A DNA stretch of 64,000 nt from Micromonospora sp. HM5-17 (GCF_003762835.1 NZ_RJWA01000004.1:372001-436000); one strand, 5' to 3'. Shown: positions 17,501-25,786, numbered from the stretch's first letter. Notes: generated by a model not told the origin, from the sequence alone. Made by a program: numbers and translations.

Positions 17501-19476
17501 CCACCGGCCAGTGGCAGCGTCGGGGTGCCGCCGTCCCGGGAGGTGCGGCCCGCGATCGGCTGCGGTTCGCCCGCCGAGGAGTGCCAGTAGCCCACCACGG
17601 TGTAGTCGTGGGCGAGTGAGGACCAGCACACCAGCAGCGTCCCGTCGACGTAGTGGAAGCTGGGTGGGCGCCAGGGGGAGTCGCCCGGGGGGATCCGCAG
17701 GTCGTGGCGGAGCACGATGCCGTCCGCGTCGATCACCCGCGCCCGGGTCGGCCCGGCGACCACCAGGTACGGCCAGGCGTCCGCGACGATCCGCCGCTTG
17801 TACGGGTCGGCGCCGACCACCTCGGCGAGCGCCTCCTCCCAGGCCGGCCAGCCCAGCTCGGCGACGATCCCGCCCCGGAGGGTACGGGCGACCGTCTCGG
17901 CCAGATCGGTGCGGCTCGCGGCGGAGACCTCGTCCGGAGCCAGCGCCAGCGCCTCGCGAGGCAGTGCGGCCAGGCGTTCGGTGGCGTCGTACAGCCCCGG
18001 CAGCGCCGCCGTGTCGCACTCCCGAGCCCACGCGCGGACCTGCTCGGCGAGCACGGTACGCCCGCCGGCGAGCCGGGCCAGCAGCCGGATCACCGAGTCG
18101 CCGGCGTCGCGCGGGTCGGCGATCGTCCGGCGCAGCGCCGCCCGGTACCGGGGGTCGGCGGCGATCCCCGACAGGTCGCGCTGCCCGTCGCCGCTGGCCC
18201 AGACGTCCAGGTGGAGCGGCCGGTCACCCGGATCGTCCACGGGCAGGCCCAGCGAGAGCAGCAGGTCGACCAGATCGAGATCGGGGACGAACTCGATCGT
18301 GTCGCCCGTCTCGGCGAGTTCCCGCCGGAGTTGGTCGGCCATCCGGCTGACGAGCGCGTACAGCTCGGGCAGCCGGGGCGGTCGCCGGCGGCCCCGGTGC
18401 CGGGAGTCGAGAAGGCGCCGCAGCCAGCCCACCGACCCGTCGGCCGGGCGCTCCGCGGCGGGGAGCGTGCCGTCGACCAGCCCCTCGACGGCGCCGGTGC
18501 GGGTCAGCACCTCCAGCCACTGTGGCAGCACCGTGCCGTCGTGGTCGTCTCGGGGCATCAGGTCCAGCAGGACGCCCCGGACCGTGCGATCCGCCGCGGC
18601 CAACCCGACCAGCTCCGGCAGGTGCGCCCGCCACCAGGCCATGGCGTTGGTCGTCGCCGGCAGGCGGATCAGCTCCGCCAGGTACGCGCGCTCGCGTGCC
18701 TCCGCCCCGGCCGGGTCGCCGGCCTTCTTCGCGGCCCGGACCAGCCGGCGTACCGCGGTCGCGGTCTGCGCCGACGGCACCAGCCCGGCCGCGACGCTGC
18801 GGACGCCGAGCCGGCAGAACCGGTCCAGCGCCTCGGCGGCGGGGAGCCGGGCGGCCAGGTCCTTGGCGTATCCGGCGAGCGTGGCCGCCGAGAGCGCCCC
18901 GGCCAGGGCGAACTCCAGGTAGACCGCGTCGAGGCGGTCCGGATCGACGGGCAGGCCGTGTTCGGCCTCGGCCCGGCGGGCCCGGGTGAACATCTGCCCC
19001 GCGTACGCCTGCTCCTCCAGGGCGAGGAAGACCCGGCCGGCCTGCTCGTAGAAGGTCGGCAGGAAGTGCGGCACCGAGCGGGCCAGCCGCCCGGCGAGAG
19101 CGTGGTACGCCTCGACGGCGAGCCTGGCCTTGGACCGGGCCTGCTCGGCGATCCGCCGCAGCTCCGGGAGGACCGCCAGGGCGTGTCGGCCGTCCTCGGG
19201 GTGGTGCACCAGCACCCACTCGGGGAAGCCCAGCACCTGGCGCTGGCCCAGCCCGACCGGGACCGGTTCGTCGACCCGGGTCAGCCCGAGGAAGCCCGCC
19301 GTCGCGTCCTCCGCGGCGCCCAGCTCGGCGGCGACCAGCCGGACCACCGGCCGGTCGTCCAACACCGGGTGCCGATAGGTCCGGGCGGTCAGCGGTACGG
19401 CGTGCTCGGCCGCCCCGTCGGTCTCCAGCGGCAGGATCGCGCCGGCCGCCAGCAGCTCCTCGGCCTCGCTCGTCAT
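14596..19476 (-). CDS. Very large (1626-residue) protein of the MoxR/VWA operon, function unknown
   Basis: I do not recognise a catalytic domain. The first 500 residues are helical and repeat-like, rich in Leu, Ala and Arg. The middle (about 550-900) is beta-rich with aromatic strands such as DGRSYWVYRQGDQG and GTLLVCWSSLAHDY, resembling a beta-propeller or WGR-like region. The C-terminal half mixes helices with a second beta stretch (LDDSHLTLPDGTRRFGH). It lacks signal peptide and membrane segments, so it is cytoplasmic. By position it corresponds to a large partner of YehI/MolR type. ATG was chosen; a GTG three codons upstream overlaps the previous stop (GTGA) and is equally possible. Confidence 0.75.
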   Translation of the reverse strand: MTSEAEELLAAGAILPLETDGAAEHAVPLTARTYRHPVLDDRPVVRLVAAELGAAEDATAGFLGLTRVDEPVPVGLGQRQVLGFPEWVLVHHPEDGRHALAVLPELRRIAEQARSKARLAVEAYHALAGRLARSVPHFLPTFYEQAGRVFLALEEQAYAGQMFTRARRAEAEHGLPVDPDRLDAVYLEFALAGALSAATLAGYAKDLAARLPAAEALDRFCRLGVRSVAAGLVPSAQTATAVRRLVRAAKKAGDPAGAEARERAYLAELIRLPATTNAMAWWRAHLPELVGLAAADRTVRGVLLDLMPRDDHDGTVLPQWLEVLTRTGAVEGLVDGTLPAAERPADGSVGWLRRLLDSRHRGRRRPPRLPELYALVSRMADQLRRELAETGDTIEFVPDLDLVDLLLSLGLPVDDPGDRPLHLDVWASGDGQRDLSGIAADPRYRAALRRTIADPRDAGDSVIRLLARLAGGRTVLAEQVRAWARECDTAALPGLYDATERLAALPREALALAPDEVSAASRTDLAETVARTLRGGIVAELGWPAWEEALAEVVGADPYKRRIVADAWPYLVVAGPTRARVIDADGIVLRHDLRIPPGDSPWRPPSFHYVDGTLLVCWSSLAHDYTVVGYWHSSAGEPQPIAGRTSRDGGTPTLPLAGGGRTTGAGVLHVGDTVVPKERRIISDGRSYWVYRQGDQGLGWYEYDPTGGDYGRRGLPAFLAKALAGAPAGSTLDEPASWVLPAPTDRVTPLGVPVGGLLGWRVVRLPDGSARGEDLAGRTVTVADGRTPVGALTLPGDDRPRAVLDDGSLVGPDGLVTAVLGPDGREYDPVAVPLPPRPYWTQLRARDPEGSAALRRIDRETVAALLKAALAQQATHRARAANGVQTDADRTAELAALVRAAIPQLGHDALVAGVVGVLRFAVDRQAVLDRLAERLRREPAATPPEEPISGPTDAGLLSALDGLGGMRRLSASDPQATLRQLRLLSRAVAAPAPDPRPRLHLDGPELPWSEMITPERLAQPAAIAYRAVAAPTPEPARAALRVLLARLDGLGLATAGEPPRWRWFTLHLDDSHLTLPDGTRRFGHRRGILLLGGGAFIAVYDCQPATPSGSTFFALYHDPTGTFAIPAPYVARSSEPLGAERPAGWLASFLAEWDARGPLPWRAEAAERFSDLTGVTPTTAKLVLAGMPHVDTGTALPADTRTLLGVKSIEVAYAHRQLGRVKDEVRRAILAALLPAEPARLWTDGPDVAAAAKVWNAAVGRRPAVPEQLLADAVKEVRVGWGPDMALPALLDPDGTPELSTDLVWTVRGDRVAPVDGSGRGFDAETLVGVIATAAWVAHHTPAGDPVRAALPAGLAALRDRLANPELLLGLGRYVSLSAFRRIAGAPTEIGDGWERYGAVVLATHDHQPDPGIRVALLDETGSDPFLPALRDESQQMYPVEVALRLARDPGFAALLADPGDPVAGERDRDGTWWPQDPGRSVPELVAEVAAVHGLGADAAALYLMLLAMPDPTDRNVARWTGWKPARLKAARAELASTELVVSATRSRAGRSLFLPGAWQEHPAPRLPSEQWKTPLFTIPGQPVPPFSTDLPLEPVPDLYRRAWQRIRDGDVPRLEELRTPTRGRR

Positions 19477-19481
19477 CGTCC

Positions 19482-20345
19482 TCACGCGTCCTTCCCTGGC
19501 GCGTCGGGCCGGCCACCGGCCAGTGCCGCCGCCATCCGCATCCCTTCCGACCAGGCCACCGGCCCCACCTCCGCCAGCCGTAGGTGCCGGCCGTCCCGCA
19601 GCCGCCAGGAGAGAGCGCCCATCGTCCAGCGTGACCAGTAGTCGCCGTTGAGCCACGCAACCGCCTCGACGATCCGGCCAGCCTCGTGCACGCGGCAGGT
19701 GACCGTCGACCCGGAGACGCGGCAGCCCAGCGCGGTGGCCCGGGCGACGACGGCGGCGTGGTTGGCGAGCGTCGCCCCGTCGAAGTCGGTGACCTCGGTG
19801 GCGTGTTCGCTGAGCCGCGCTGGCTTCGCCCAGGTGGAGCGGTGGAGCTGTTCGACCCGCTGGGTGATGCCCAGCTCGGTGGCGAACTCCCGGAGGTCGT
19901 CCCGGGCGGGCAGCAGGACCGGGTGCGGCAGGGTCACCGTCCCGGCGGGGAGCCGGCGGGTCTCCCCGTCGAGGTCGAAGACCCGCAGCTCGCCGGTGTC
20001 GGTCACCTCGCCGAGGAACAGTGGCACGGCCGGGTCGTCGCCGACCACGACCAGGTGGCGGAGCAGGTCCCGCCAGGCCGGGTCCGGCCAGACCCGGGCG
20101 AGCAGCGTGGTGGACACCGGGAGGGACGAGACCATCCAGGCGGTGACCTGGGCCAGGCAGGCGGCGGCGTGCCGGTCGAGCCACTCGACGAGCTGACGCA
20201 GCCGGTCCACCTCGGGATGGTCCCGTACTGTCTTCGGCAGTGTCTTGAGTGGACGGCCAGACCCCCGTCGGCCGACCGACCGGGCGACCACCTTGCCGTC
20301 CATCAGAGAGACCTCGTACGCCTCACCGGCCGACAGCCAGCCCAC
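19482..20345 (-). CDS. DUF4132-like protein, first gene of the MoxR/VWA operon
   Basis: A 287-residue cytoplasmic protein. The segment after residue 40 (LPKTVRDHPEVDRLRQL, WPDPAWRDLLRHLVV, LPHPVLL, GDYWSRWTMGALSW) looks like the DUF4132 domain found at the end of E. coli MolR/YehI, here as a short stand-alone protein; this rests on memory, not a search. The GTG start has GAGAAGGG seven bases upstream. The longer open frame 5' of it is a Pro/Arg-rich shadow. The gene ends five bases before the 1626-residue gene's ATG, so the two are co-translated. Confidence 0.68.
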   Translation of the reverse strand: MGWLSAGEAYEVSLMDGKVVARSVGRRGSGRPLKTLPKTVRDHPEVDRLRQLVEWLDRHAAACLAQVTAWMVSSLPVSTTLLARVWPDPAWRDLLRHLVVVGDDPAVPLFLGEVTDTGELRVFDLDGETRRLPAGTVTLPHPVLLPARDDLREFATELGITQRVEQLHRSTWAKPARLSEHATEVTDFDGATLANHAAVVARATALGCRVSGSTVTCRVHEAGRIVEAVAWLNGDYWSRWTMGALSWRLRDGRHLRLAEVGPVAWSEGMRMAAALAGGRPDAPGKDA

Positions 20346-20734
20346 GCCTTCACCCTTCTCCGCTACCGAGGAACGCCCCGCGCCGGCCCGTCCCCGCCTG
20401 GCGCCGCGCCGCCGGCCGGGTCCGGCCCCGGGCTCAGGCTGGCGGGGCGAACGCTCCGGCACGGCGGGTCCGCCGTCCCGGATGATTCCGGGCCGTGCGG
20501 AATCTGCGGGATCGCGCGGGATCTCCGGCGCGACCGGGAACACGCGGAACGCTAACCGGCGGCACCGACAGGATTTCGCGCCCCCGCCCCGGGCAGGGTA
20601 CGAGACACCGAGGTAGCCGGTGGCGGCGAGCCCGGACACGACCGACGGTCAGCCGAGGTGCAGCGCCGCGGCCCGGGGTCGGGGCAGGGGAGCCGGCCCG
20701 GGGTCGGGCGGAAGGGCCGGGGCAGGGCTGACGG
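20346..20734. other. Leader/promoter region of the MoxR/VWA operon
   Basis: About 390 bases without a credible gene, between the operon's first gene and the end of the MFS gene. Two inverted repeats stand out: ACGGCGG-GT-CCGCCGT (20461-20476) and GATTCCG-N7-CGGAATC (20484-20504). On the minus strand these would lie in the 5' leader or operator area. A TACCCT box near 20600 (minus strand) is a weak -10 candidate. Confidence 0.45.
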
Positions 20735-21979
20735 CTATCCCGCCGTCCGGCCGCCGTCCACCCCACCGGCCGGAGCGACCTCGACCGGCTCGGGCGTCGT
20801 GGTGTCGCCGACGGCCTCCTGGTGGCCCCGCAGGGCCGGGAGCAGCGCCAGCGCGACCAGGGCGCCGGCCAGTCCGGTCGCGGCGAGACCCCAGCCGGGC
20901 CCGGTGGCGTCGATGACCGCGCCGGCCAGCGGGGACCCGAGCGCGAGCCCCGTGGTCAGCGCGGAATTGTGCAGACCCATCGCCTCACCCCGAACCGTGC
21001 TGGGGACGAGCCGGCTGACCGCGTCGACGGTGGAGGTGAGGGACGGGGCGCAGAGCAGCCCGGCCGGCACCAGGGCCAGGGCGAGCCACCACCACTGGCC
21101 GCCGCCGAGCCCCACCGGGATGGTGCAGAGGCCGAGCAGCAGCACCAGCAGGACCGGCGGCGGTGGCCGCCGCACCGCGCCGTACGCGAACCCGCCGAGC
21201 AGGGAGTAGGCGCCCCACAGGGCCACCACCAGGCCGGTCCAGGCGACCTGGTCGGCCGCGCGGAGCACCGCCACCACCGCGACGTCCGTGCCGCCGAGCA
21301 CCAGCGTGGTGGCGGCGGTGATCGCCAGCAGCCCGAACAGGTGGGGGGTCAGCCACTCCCGGCGCGCCACCGGGCGCTCCGCGGGGGTCGGTTCGTTCTC
21401 GGCCCGGACCGGCGGGTTGAGCAGGAAAAGGGCGACCCCGGAGAGAACCAGGCCGGCGCCGACGGCGAGCAGCGCGAGCCGAGGCGATCCGGAGGTGGCG
21501 AGCAGCACCGCCAGCGCCGGCCCCGCCATGTACGACAGCTCGACCGCCATCGAGTCGAGCGCGTACGCCGGCCGGCGATGCTGCTCCGGCACGAGCGCCG
21601 CCAGCGACTGCCGGACCACCCCGAACACCGGTAGGGAGACCAACCCGCCCAGCAGGGCGGTGCCGAGCAGCACCGGGTACGGCAGCGCCGGCGCGCTCGC
21701 CCAGAACAGGCCGGTGCCGACCGTGGCGAGGACGAGCACCGTCCGCAGCCCGCGCCGGTCGACGAGCCGGCCGAGCAGCGGGGCCCCGAGCGCGGACCCG
21801 ATCGTCATCACGGCGGCGGCCAGCCCGGCCGCGCCGTACCCCCGGTCGAGGCCGAGGACGACGTACAGGGTGAGTGTGATGGTGGTCATCGTGGCCGGGA
21901 TGCGGGCCACCAGGGCGACCAGCACCAGGGACCGGACTCCCGGGAGCGCCAGGGCCGCTCGGTAAGGGGCTAAGTTCAT
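20735..21979 (-). CDS. MFS transporter (probable exporter)
   Basis: The 414-residue membrane protein has about twelve predicted helices in two halves joined by a charged loop near residues 190-215. The A-motif-like sequence GRLVDRRGLRTVLV follows helix 2. The second half has the longer soluble linkers common in actinobacterial drug or amino-acid exporters. A GGAGG lies about eleven bases before the ATG. It stands alone between the MoxR operon and pncA, so the substrate cannot be inferred. Confidence 0.85.
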   Translation of the reverse strand: MNLAPYRAALALPGVRSLVLVALVARIPATMTTITLTLYVVLGLDRGYGAAGLAAAVMTIGSALGAPLLGRLVDRRGLRTVLVLATVGTGLFWASAPALPYPVLLGTALLGGLVSLPVFGVVRQSLAALVPEQHRRPAYALDSMAVELSYMAGPALAVLLATSGSPRLALLAVGAGLVLSGVALFLLNPPVRAENEPTPAERPVARREWLTPHLFGLLAITAATTLVLGGTDVAVVAVLRAADQVAWTGLVVALWGAYSLLGGFAYGAVRRPPPPVLLVLLLGLCTIPVGLGGGQWWWLALALVPAGLLCAPSLTSTVDAVSRLVPSTVRGEAMGLHNSALTTGLALGSPLAGAVIDATGPGWGLAATGLAGALVALALLPALRGHQEAVGDTTTPEPVEVAPAGGVDGGRTAG

Positions 21980-22040
21980 CAGACTGGCTTACCTCCGGCT
22001 GGTCATCCTGCCCCTCGACAAGGGCGGACTCGCAACCGGA

Positions 22041-22628
22041 TTACGCCCCTGGAGCGCCGATGACGGGCGTACCGCGCAGGGTAACCCCGGCCTCGCGCAT
22101 CGTGTCGAGGGCGACCTGGGTGGTGTCGCGGCTCACCCCGGCGGTCAGGTCGAGCAGCACGGTGGTGGCGAAGCCCTCCCGGGCCGCGTCCAGGGCGGTG
22201 GCCCGGACGCAGTGGTCGGTGGCGATGCCGACCAGCTCGACACTCGTCACCCCGTGCCGGCGCAGCCAGTCGGCGAGCTTCTCGCCCCCCTCCGCCGCCC
22301 CCTCGAAGCCCGAGTACGCGGCCCGCCACTCGCCCTTGTGAAAGACCGCCTCGATCCGGTCGGTCGGCAGGTTCGGGTGGAACTGCGCGCCTTCGGTGCC
22401 GACGACACAGTGCCGGGGCCAGGAGTCGATGAAGTCCGGCTGGTCACTGAAGTGCGTACCGGGGTCGATGTGGTGGTCCTTGGTCGCCACCACGTGGTCC
22501 CACCGCTCCGGTTCCGTGGCGAGCAGTCGGGAGATCCCGGCCGCCACCGCGGCGCCTCCGGGGACGGCGAGCGAGCCGCCCTCGCAAAAGTCGTTCTGCA
22601 CGTCAACGATGATCAGTGCCCGGCTCAC
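22041..22628 (-). CDS. pncA: Nicotinamidase
   Basis: The 195-residue isochorismatase-fold hydrolase converts nicotinamide to nicotinate in NAD salvage. The catalytic triad is Asp9 (VDVQNDF), Lys98 (FHKGEW) and Cys140 (GIATDHCV). Metal ligands are probably Asp51, His53 and a nearby His in KDHHIDPGTHF. The start is GTG with GAGGAG just upstream. It lies downstream of pncB, which uses its product, separated only by a 56-bp palindromic repeat. Confidence 0.93.
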   Translation of the reverse strand: MSRALIIVDVQNDFCEGGSLAVPGGAAVAAGISRLLATEPERWDHVVATKDHHIDPGTHFSDQPDFIDSWPRHCVVGTEGAQFHPNLPTDRIEAVFHKGEWRAAYSGFEGAAEGGEKLADWLRRHGVTSVELVGIATDHCVRATALDAAREGFATTVLLDLTAGVSRDTTQVALDTMREAGVTLRGTPVIGAPGA

Positions 22629-22640
22629 GTCTCCTCTTTT

Positions 22641-22696
22641 CTGTTAGGAAGGGGCCCTTCATCTACCAAAAGCGCTAAGAAGGGGCCCTTCCTTAC
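22641..22696. repeat. 56-bp palindromic intergenic repeat, copy 1
   Basis: CTGTTAGGAAGGGGCCCTTC, a 19-base spacer, then AAGGGGCCCTTCCTTAC. The outer arms form an imperfect hairpin (14 of 16 positions pair), and each arm contains its own AAGGG-G-CCCTT palindrome. On the minus strand it follows pncB and supplies that gene's TAA stop. An element of the same 56-base layout sits at 44159-44214. Confidence 0.9.
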
Positions 22697-23973
22697 GCTT
22701 GTACGATGACCGGGATGGTGGGGTCGCCGGCGGAGAGTTTGAGCCCCTCCCACGGGATCGAGATCAGGCACTGCCGCAGGTGCTCGCGGGACTCGGCCAA
22801 ACTCGGGAGGTCGACCGGCTCGCCGTTGCGGACGTACGGGCGCTGGAGCGGGCGGTCGTGCGGCCGGCGCTCGGGGACGCCCTGTGGGACGACGATCTCC
22901 TCGGTGGCGGTTCCGCTCGGCCTGTGCCTGCGTACCGCGGTCTTGCGCCCGCCGACCGTGGCCTTGTGCTCGGAACGCTTGACCACCGGGCGCCCCTCCA
23001 CCTCGACCAGCTTGTAGATGAGCCCGGCGGTCGGGGCGCCGGAGCCGGTCACCACCGCCGTACCGGCGCCGTACATGTCGACCGGCTCGGCGGCGAGCGC
23101 GGCGATGGCGTACTCGTCCAGGTCGCCCGAGACGATGATCTTTGTCTCGGTCGCCCCGAGCGAGTCGAGCAGCTCCCGGCAGTGCTGCGCCAGCACCGAC
23201 AGGTCGCCGGAGTCGATCCGGATCGCCCGCAGCTTGGGGCCGGCGACCGCGATGGCGTTCCGGATTCCCTGCGCGATGTCGTACGTGTCGACCAGCAGGG
23301 TGGTGTCCGGGCCGAGTGCGGCGACCTGGGAGGCGAAGGCGGCCGGCTCGTCGTCGTGCAGCAGGGTGAAGGCGTGCGCGGCGGTGCCGGCGGTCGGGAT
23401 CCCGTACCGCCGGCCGGCGGCGAGGTTGGAGGTGTAGGCGAAGCCGGCCAGGTAGGCGGCGCGGGCCGCGGCCACCGCGGCCGACTCCTGGGCCCGCCGG
23501 GAGCCCATCTCGATCAGGGTACGGCCGCGGGCCGCGGTCACCATCCGGGCCGCCGCCGCGGCGACCGCCGAGTCGTGGTTGAGCACCGAGAGGGTCAGGG
23601 TCTCCAGGAGTACGCACTCGGCGAAGGTGCCGGAGACGGTCAGGATCGGCGAGTTGGGGAAGAACAGCTCCCCCTCGGCGTACCCGTCGATGTCGCCGGT
23701 GAAGCGGTAGTTGCGCAGCCACCGCGCGGTCGGCTCGTCGATCACACCGGTCTCGCGCAGGTACGCCACCTCCGCCTCGTCGAACCGGAAGTCGCGCAGC
23801 AGCTCGACCAGGCGGGCGGTGCCGGCGACGACGCCGTACCGCCGGCCGGCCGGCAGCCGGCGGGTGAAGACCTCGAAGACGCACCGCCGGTCGGCGGTGC
23901 CGTCCCGGAGGGCGGCGCTGACCATGGTCAGCTCGTAGTGATCGGTCAGCAAGGCGGGGCGGAACTCGTGCAC
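22693..23973 (-). CDS. pncB: Nicotinate phosphoribosyltransferase
   Basis: The 426-residue enzyme makes nicotinate mononucleotide from nicotinate and PRPP, the step after PncA. Family features: TDHYELTM near the N-terminus, FEVFTRRLP, the catalytic-loop region IDSGDLSVLA, VSGDLDEYAI, and GAGTAVVTGSGAP before the C-terminal domain. The start is GTG, and on the minus strand TAGGCT stands six bases before it, so the transcript is probably leaderless. The TAA stop lies inside the palindromic repeat, an unusual codon for this genome. Confidence 0.94.
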   Translation of the reverse strand: MHEFRPALLTDHYELTMVSAALRDGTADRRCVFEVFTRRLPAGRRYGVVAGTARLVELLRDFRFDEAEVAYLRETGVIDEPTARWLRNYRFTGDIDGYAEGELFFPNSPILTVSGTFAECVLLETLTLSVLNHDSAVAAAAARMVTAARGRTLIEMGSRRAQESAAVAAARAAYLAGFAYTSNLAAGRRYGIPTAGTAAHAFTLLHDDEPAAFASQVAALGPDTTLLVDTYDIAQGIRNAIAVAGPKLRAIRIDSGDLSVLAQHCRELLDSLGATETKIIVSGDLDEYAIAALAAEPVDMYGAGTAVVTGSGAPTAGLIYKLVEVEGRPVVKRSEHKATVGGRKTAVRRHRPSGTATEEIVVPQGVPERRPHDRPLQRPYVRNGEPVDLPSLAESREHLRQCLISIPWEGLKLSAGDPTIPVIVQA

Positions 23974-23979
23974 GAGATC

Positions 23980-23985
23980 AGCCTA
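23980..23985 (-). promoter_or_regulatory. -10 box of pncB (leaderless)
   Basis: Minus-strand TAGGCT, then GATCTC, then the GTG start codon. The geometry matches the other leaderless genes in the window. Confidence 0.55.
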
Positions 23986-24110
23986 AGCCCGTTGGCTCCC
24001 GGGCTGGACGGCCCGCACTCCCGGGGCCCGGGTGACGGTTACCCGTCGGCGCGGACCCGCTCGCCCCGGTGGGGCGGGGCGGCGTCCACCGTTCGGCTCG
24101 GACCGGGCGC

Positions 24111-24128
24111 ACCCGGGGTGCCCCGGGT
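24111..24128. terminator. Possible terminator of the LuxR gene
   Basis: ACCCGGGG-TG-CCCCGGGT, an 8-bp perfect inverted repeat about 50 bases past the LuxR stop on the minus strand. The loop is very tight, so the call is weak. Confidence 0.3.
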
Positions 24129-24177
24129 GACGGTCACGTCCGGCTTCGCGGAGCCGGGCGACGCGGGGGCGTCGTGC

Positions 24178-25590
24178 TCACCCCTCGGGCTCGGCCTCCG
24201 GGTCGGACATGGCGCGCAGTGCCGGCCACAGCTCGCTGCGGTCGGCGACCCCGAGCTTGTTGTAGACCCGTTGCAGGTGGTTCTCCACGGTCCGGGTCGA
24301 GATGTAGAGCTGTTCGGCGATGTTGCGGCTGGCCAGGCCGCGGGCGGCCAGCCGGGCGATCTGCCGTTCCCGGTCGGTCAGCGCCGGCTGCCGGATGGTC
24401 AGCGCGGGGGTCCGCAGCACGTCGCAGCGGCGAAGCAGCGCGGCGAGCCGGAGATTCGCCTCGTGTGACCGGGACGACCGGGCCGCGCGCAGCCGGGAGA
24501 TGGCCCGGCTCGTCGCCTCGGCGGCGAAGACGGTGAGCTCCAGCTCGGCGAAGTCGTTCGCGACGGCGAGCAACTGGTCGCCGGAGTGGGCGTACTCGGC
24601 CCGGGCGTGGCGGGCCATCAGCGCCGGCAGTGGACCGTCGACGCTCTCGCCCAGCTCGCTCAGTCGCTGGGCGACGCTCTGCCGCGGGTGCGCCAGGCGG
24701 ACGTCGGAGCGGCGGTCGTGGGTGACGACCCGGATCAGCCCGCGCTCCTCGGCGACCTCCACCGCGGTGGTGTCGGTGGCCCGGTTGAGCAGGGTCAGCC
24801 CGATCGGCTCGCCCATCGCCACCAGCTCGACCACCGCCCGTACCCCCTGGTCGAGCTGGCCGATTCGGGCGTCCACCAGGTCGTCGAGGCTGGGCGGCAG
24901 GTGACCGCGCCCGGTCCAGCGCCACACCCCGTACGCCTGGCTCAGCTCGTTGCTGGCATGCGCGGCGATGACCAGCTCCCGCAGCAGCAGCGCGTTGTCG
25001 GCCGAGAGCCGGTGCAACCGATCGGCCGACGGCGCGTCGACCGGGCCGCCGAGCATCGCGGTCAGCAGTTCGCCGGTCTCCGCCGGGGTCATCGGGCCGA
25101 GTTCGGCGTGGTCGACCAGGTCGTCGGCCCAGAGCGCCCGGATCGGCAGCGGCACCGGCTCGCCGCTGCGCAGTGTGCCGAGCACGGTGGTGTTCTCCGA
25201 ACGGGCGAGCAGGTAGACCAGTGCGGCCGAGGAGGGGTCGAGCAGGTGGGCGTCGTCGATGCCGATGACGATCCGCCGCCCCGCCGCCTGCTGGTGCAGC
25301 GCCTCGACGGCCCAGCGCATGATCCCGGCTGGGGTCAGCCCGGCCGGCTGGTCGGCCGGGAGCACCTGCGCCAGCCCGCCGAAGGGAATGCCGGCAGTGG
25401 CGATGTTGGCCGAGGCAGACCAGACCGCGCAGTCCAGCGCGGGGAGCTGCGCCAGACTCTGGGCGAGCAGTCGGCTCTTGCCGACCCCGGCGGTGCCGCT
25501 GAGAAAGAGCCCGCGGCCGTCCGGGCTGGTGGCGGCGTTCACCAGCCGGCTGAGCTCATCCGTCCTGCCCACGAACTTCCACCGCCCCAT
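24178..25590 (-). CDS. LuxR-family regulator with AAA ATPase domain
   Basis: This 470-residue regulator is a short LAL-type protein. The N-terminal ATPase has Walker A GTAGVGKS (32-39) and Walker B VIGIDDAHLLD. The central part is helical. The C-terminal LuxR helix-turn-helix (about 405-465) includes LTDRERQIARLAARGL and STRTVENHLQRVYNKLG. Such proteins usually integrate a ligand or nucleotide signal and activate promoters. I chose the ATG of MGRWKFVGR, because minus-strand TATGCT lies exactly six bases before it (leaderless). An ATG nine codons upstream is also open. The divergent neighbour is a degenerate GTPase-like gene. Confidence 0.88.
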   Translation of the reverse strand: MGRWKFVGRTDELSRLVNAATSPDGRGLFLSGTAGVGKSRLLAQSLAQLPALDCAVWSASANIATAGIPFGGLAQVLPADQPAGLTPAGIMRWAVEALHQQAAGRRIVIGIDDAHLLDPSSAALVYLLARSENTTVLGTLRSGEPVPLPIRALWADDLVDHAELGPMTPAETGELLTAMLGGPVDAPSADRLHRLSADNALLLRELVIAAHASNELSQAYGVWRWTGRGHLPPSLDDLVDARIGQLDQGVRAVVELVAMGEPIGLTLLNRATDTTAVEVAEERGLIRVVTHDRRSDVRLAHPRQSVAQRLSELGESVDGPLPALMARHARAEYAHSGDQLLAVANDFAELELTVFAAEATSRAISRLRAARSSRSHEANLRLAALLRRCDVLRTPALTIRQPALTDRERQIARLAARGLASRNIAEQLYISTRTVENHLQRVYNKLGVADRSELWPALRAMSDPEAEPEG

Positions 25591-25786
25591 CGGGGCAGCA
25601 TATAGACCGAATGCCATTCATGCCTGTGTCGTGGCCGAGGGAAGTTGAGTAGTTGCTCGACCGCGCATGAGTAACGCCGCTCCTCGCCACCCGCGGACAT
25701 CGACACATAGCGTTCCGGCAACCGATGGAAGTTGCGCCGTCCGTCCGGCCCCGGTCGGTACGGGCGTTCGGGAGGTGAGGGCGCCG

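Noticed and set aside
14596-20345. One DUF4132 protein split by a frameshift into the 287- and 1626-residue genes
   Set aside because: The DUF4132-like domain would be expected at the C-terminus but lies in the first gene, and the junction has a normal stop followed by a start; two genes are more likely.
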